NCBI GenBank assembly: GCA_021292165.1
Contig: JAHFWL010000959.1
Span: forward strand, 62,001-126,000
Origin: Shinisaurus crocodilurus
Taxonomy: Eukaryota > Chordata > Lepidosauria > Squamata > Shinisauridae
Direction of reading: 5' to 3'
DNA: 64,000 nucleotides
Shown here: piece by piece, positions 62,499-64,000 of the stretch
Numbering within the stretch: the first letter of the stretch is position 1
Layout: every line of letters starts with the position of its first letter
Position numbers and translations under genes: made by a program
The notes under the pieces: generated by a model
The model's database searches: none
Seen by the model: the letters and a program-made list of their open reading frames with translations, nothing else
What the model was told of the DNA's origin: nothing

Positions 62499-63570
62499 TG
62501 TGGAGAAAGCCAACCTAAAACCCCTTTCTGACACACACACACTCACCAAGGTGGGGGGAAGGAGACCCAGGGGGGGGGGGAGACAGCCAGTCTCCACAGA
62601 GACCAAAGGGGACAAACAACATCTGCATAGAATCACCCCAGGGGGGAAGGCAGGAAGCATCCCCAGGTTCGTCAATGCTCTCGTATATCAGCCCCATCTA
62701 CATAAGACTTGAATACCTCGCCAGAGCAGACACTTCGGCACCCATAAGAAAGGACCATTCAACACCACAGGATGGGACCATTAAGCAAGTGGCTTCAAAG
62801 GGACCCCACCCCACAGGGGGAAGGCGTCACCCCACCTGACCCAAAAGGCCGCCCCTCAGGGAGGGTGGCAACCCACCTGATTGGCCACCCACCTGATTAC
62901 GGAGGAAGGGGCTACCTGAAACCCAAGGTATAAAACACCCTGCGCAAGGGAACTGAGTTGTTGGACCTGATCAGCAATCTTGCCCCATGCTTGGGGTAAG
63001 GGAACGAAGGGATCGGCAACCCCGGGTAGCTAGCAGCACCCGGCGTGCTCCAGCTAGCTGAAATCACTGGCCGCTTGGGTTGACCGGACCCCCGGGAAAC
63101 CAAGCTGAAATCACTGGCCGCTTGGGTTGACCGGACCCCCGGGAAACCAAGCTGAAATCACTCACAAGCCGCTTGGGTAGACCGGACCTCCGCCGGGAAC
63201 CCAGCTAGCCACTTGGGTAGACCGGACCTCCGCCGGGAACCCAGCTAGCAGCATGCGGTTGACCGGGCCTCTGCTGGAGCCCGAGCTGAACTAACTAGCT
63301 GAGAGCCCTGAAATCACGGTGTCCTTGAGACCTCTTGCTTCCTACTTTGTACCGTGCTGATAAGCTGTATTGCTGGCGTGTGTCTGGGTTGGTGAAGGTA
63401 ATTTTGTAAATAAACTTGTTTTATAAAAGATACTTTTGTGGCTATAAGTTAGCCCTTTGTTCTGGGCTAAGGGTGATAGTCGCTGGGGACCTCGGAGAAG
63501 GCCCGCCCTAGGACTCGCTACCCCCTTAGCATTGAACCCGCGCAGAAGACCAGGCTGTCGGTCTTCCACT
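62499..63570 (+). mobile_element. Solo LTR 4 of the gypsy family
   Basis: 1072 bp, flanked by TATTG (62494-62498, 63571-63575). It sits in the leader intron of IgR-3, if the predicted 5' exons exist. Confidence 0.93.
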
Positions 63571-63845
63571 TATTGTTATCACAGAATCTTATTGTTGTTT
63601 TACTGGTACTAGTTTTATTAACATTGTAAGCTGCTCTGTGCTCCATTTGGAGGAAGGGTGGGGTATGAGAACTTTAAATTAGGACCCCAGGCAGCAAAGT
63701 ACTCCCACCAGAAGAGGACAATGGGTGAAGTCTCCCAAGGCCAGGGGTCCTTTGCAATCAGACCTCAGTCTGAAACATTCCCCTTAATCCGCTCCAGAGT
63801 TTCTCCTCAGTTCATATCCCCTGTGCCTCTTTTATGCCAGAGGTA

Positions 63846-63859
63846 CACATACACACACA

Positions 63860-63924
<65 letters not shown>
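63846..63924 (+). repeat. (CA)n-(TA)n microsatellite
   Basis: About 25 CA units followed by about 12 TA units. Confidence 0.93.
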
Positions 63925-63954
63925 TCTGCAGCTGGGTTATATTATTATTAAGAA

Positions 63955-64000
63955 AGAAAGACAAGGGATGGCCCTTGATCAATAAGAAAAGCTGCTATTT
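63955..64000 (-). other. Start of IgR-3 leader-intron homology
   Basis: The last bases of the window resemble 18985-19035 in IgR-1 and, less closely, 42640-42690 in IgR-2, which lie about 0.5 kb 3' of each start exon. This places the missing IgR-3 leader exons just outside the window. Confidence 0.35.

Overview
The window looks like nuclear DNA from a squamate reptile (lizard or snake; species not determined). Genes are split into small exons with phase-1 introns. Repeats make up much of the rest: CR1, L2 and L1 LINEs, tRNA-derived CORE-SINE-like elements, a Ty3/gypsy LTR family, hAT-like and Tigger-like DNA transposons, and many microsatellites. No rRNA, tRNA gene, CRISPR array or operon was seen.

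The unique content is a cluster of three paralogous leukocyte immunoglobulin-like receptor genes. All are on the minus strand, and all were assembled by hand from splice sites and reading phases. IgR-1 (9234-19514) has seven exons joining in frame to 369 aa: signal peptide, two Ig domains, a transmembrane (TM) segment and an unusual tail. IgR-2 (30072-43164) has eight exons joining in frame to 447 aa: signal, three Ig domains, a TM segment containing an arginine, and a tail with two ITIM-type tyrosine motifs. IgR-3 (50693-61881) lacks its signal exons, which probably lie just past the right edge; it has three Ig domains, a TM segment without charge and two ITIM-type motifs. The architecture and phases fit the leukocyte receptor complex / Fc-receptor-like superfamily (LILR, KIR and bird CHIR relatives). 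No orthologue can be named from sequence alone. Spare exon copies lie between the genes: signal-exon relics near 27.3 kb and 43.0 kb and a broken tail exon near 29.7 kb. They show birth-and-death evolution by tandem duplication.

Layout: 1-9.2 kb is repeat-rich DNA 3' of IgR-1 (duplicated segment, SINE, CR1, solo LTR, L1, MITEs). 9.2-19.5 kb is IgR-1, with a gypsy element carrying both LTRs in its last intron. 19.6-30.0 kb is intergenic (palindromic MITE, L2 copies, two solo LTRs, exon relics). 30.1-43.2 kb is IgR-2. 43.2-50.7 kb is intergenic (hAT element, L1 with target-site duplication, a long L2 with an open 711-codon RT frame, another LINE fragment). 50.7-61.9 kb is IgR-3. 62.5-63.6 kb is a fifth copy of the gypsy LTR family. 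IgR-2 and IgR-3 would send inhibitory phosphatase-recruiting signals. IgR-1 has lost the standard ITIM pair through an exon-length change that moves its last exon into another frame.
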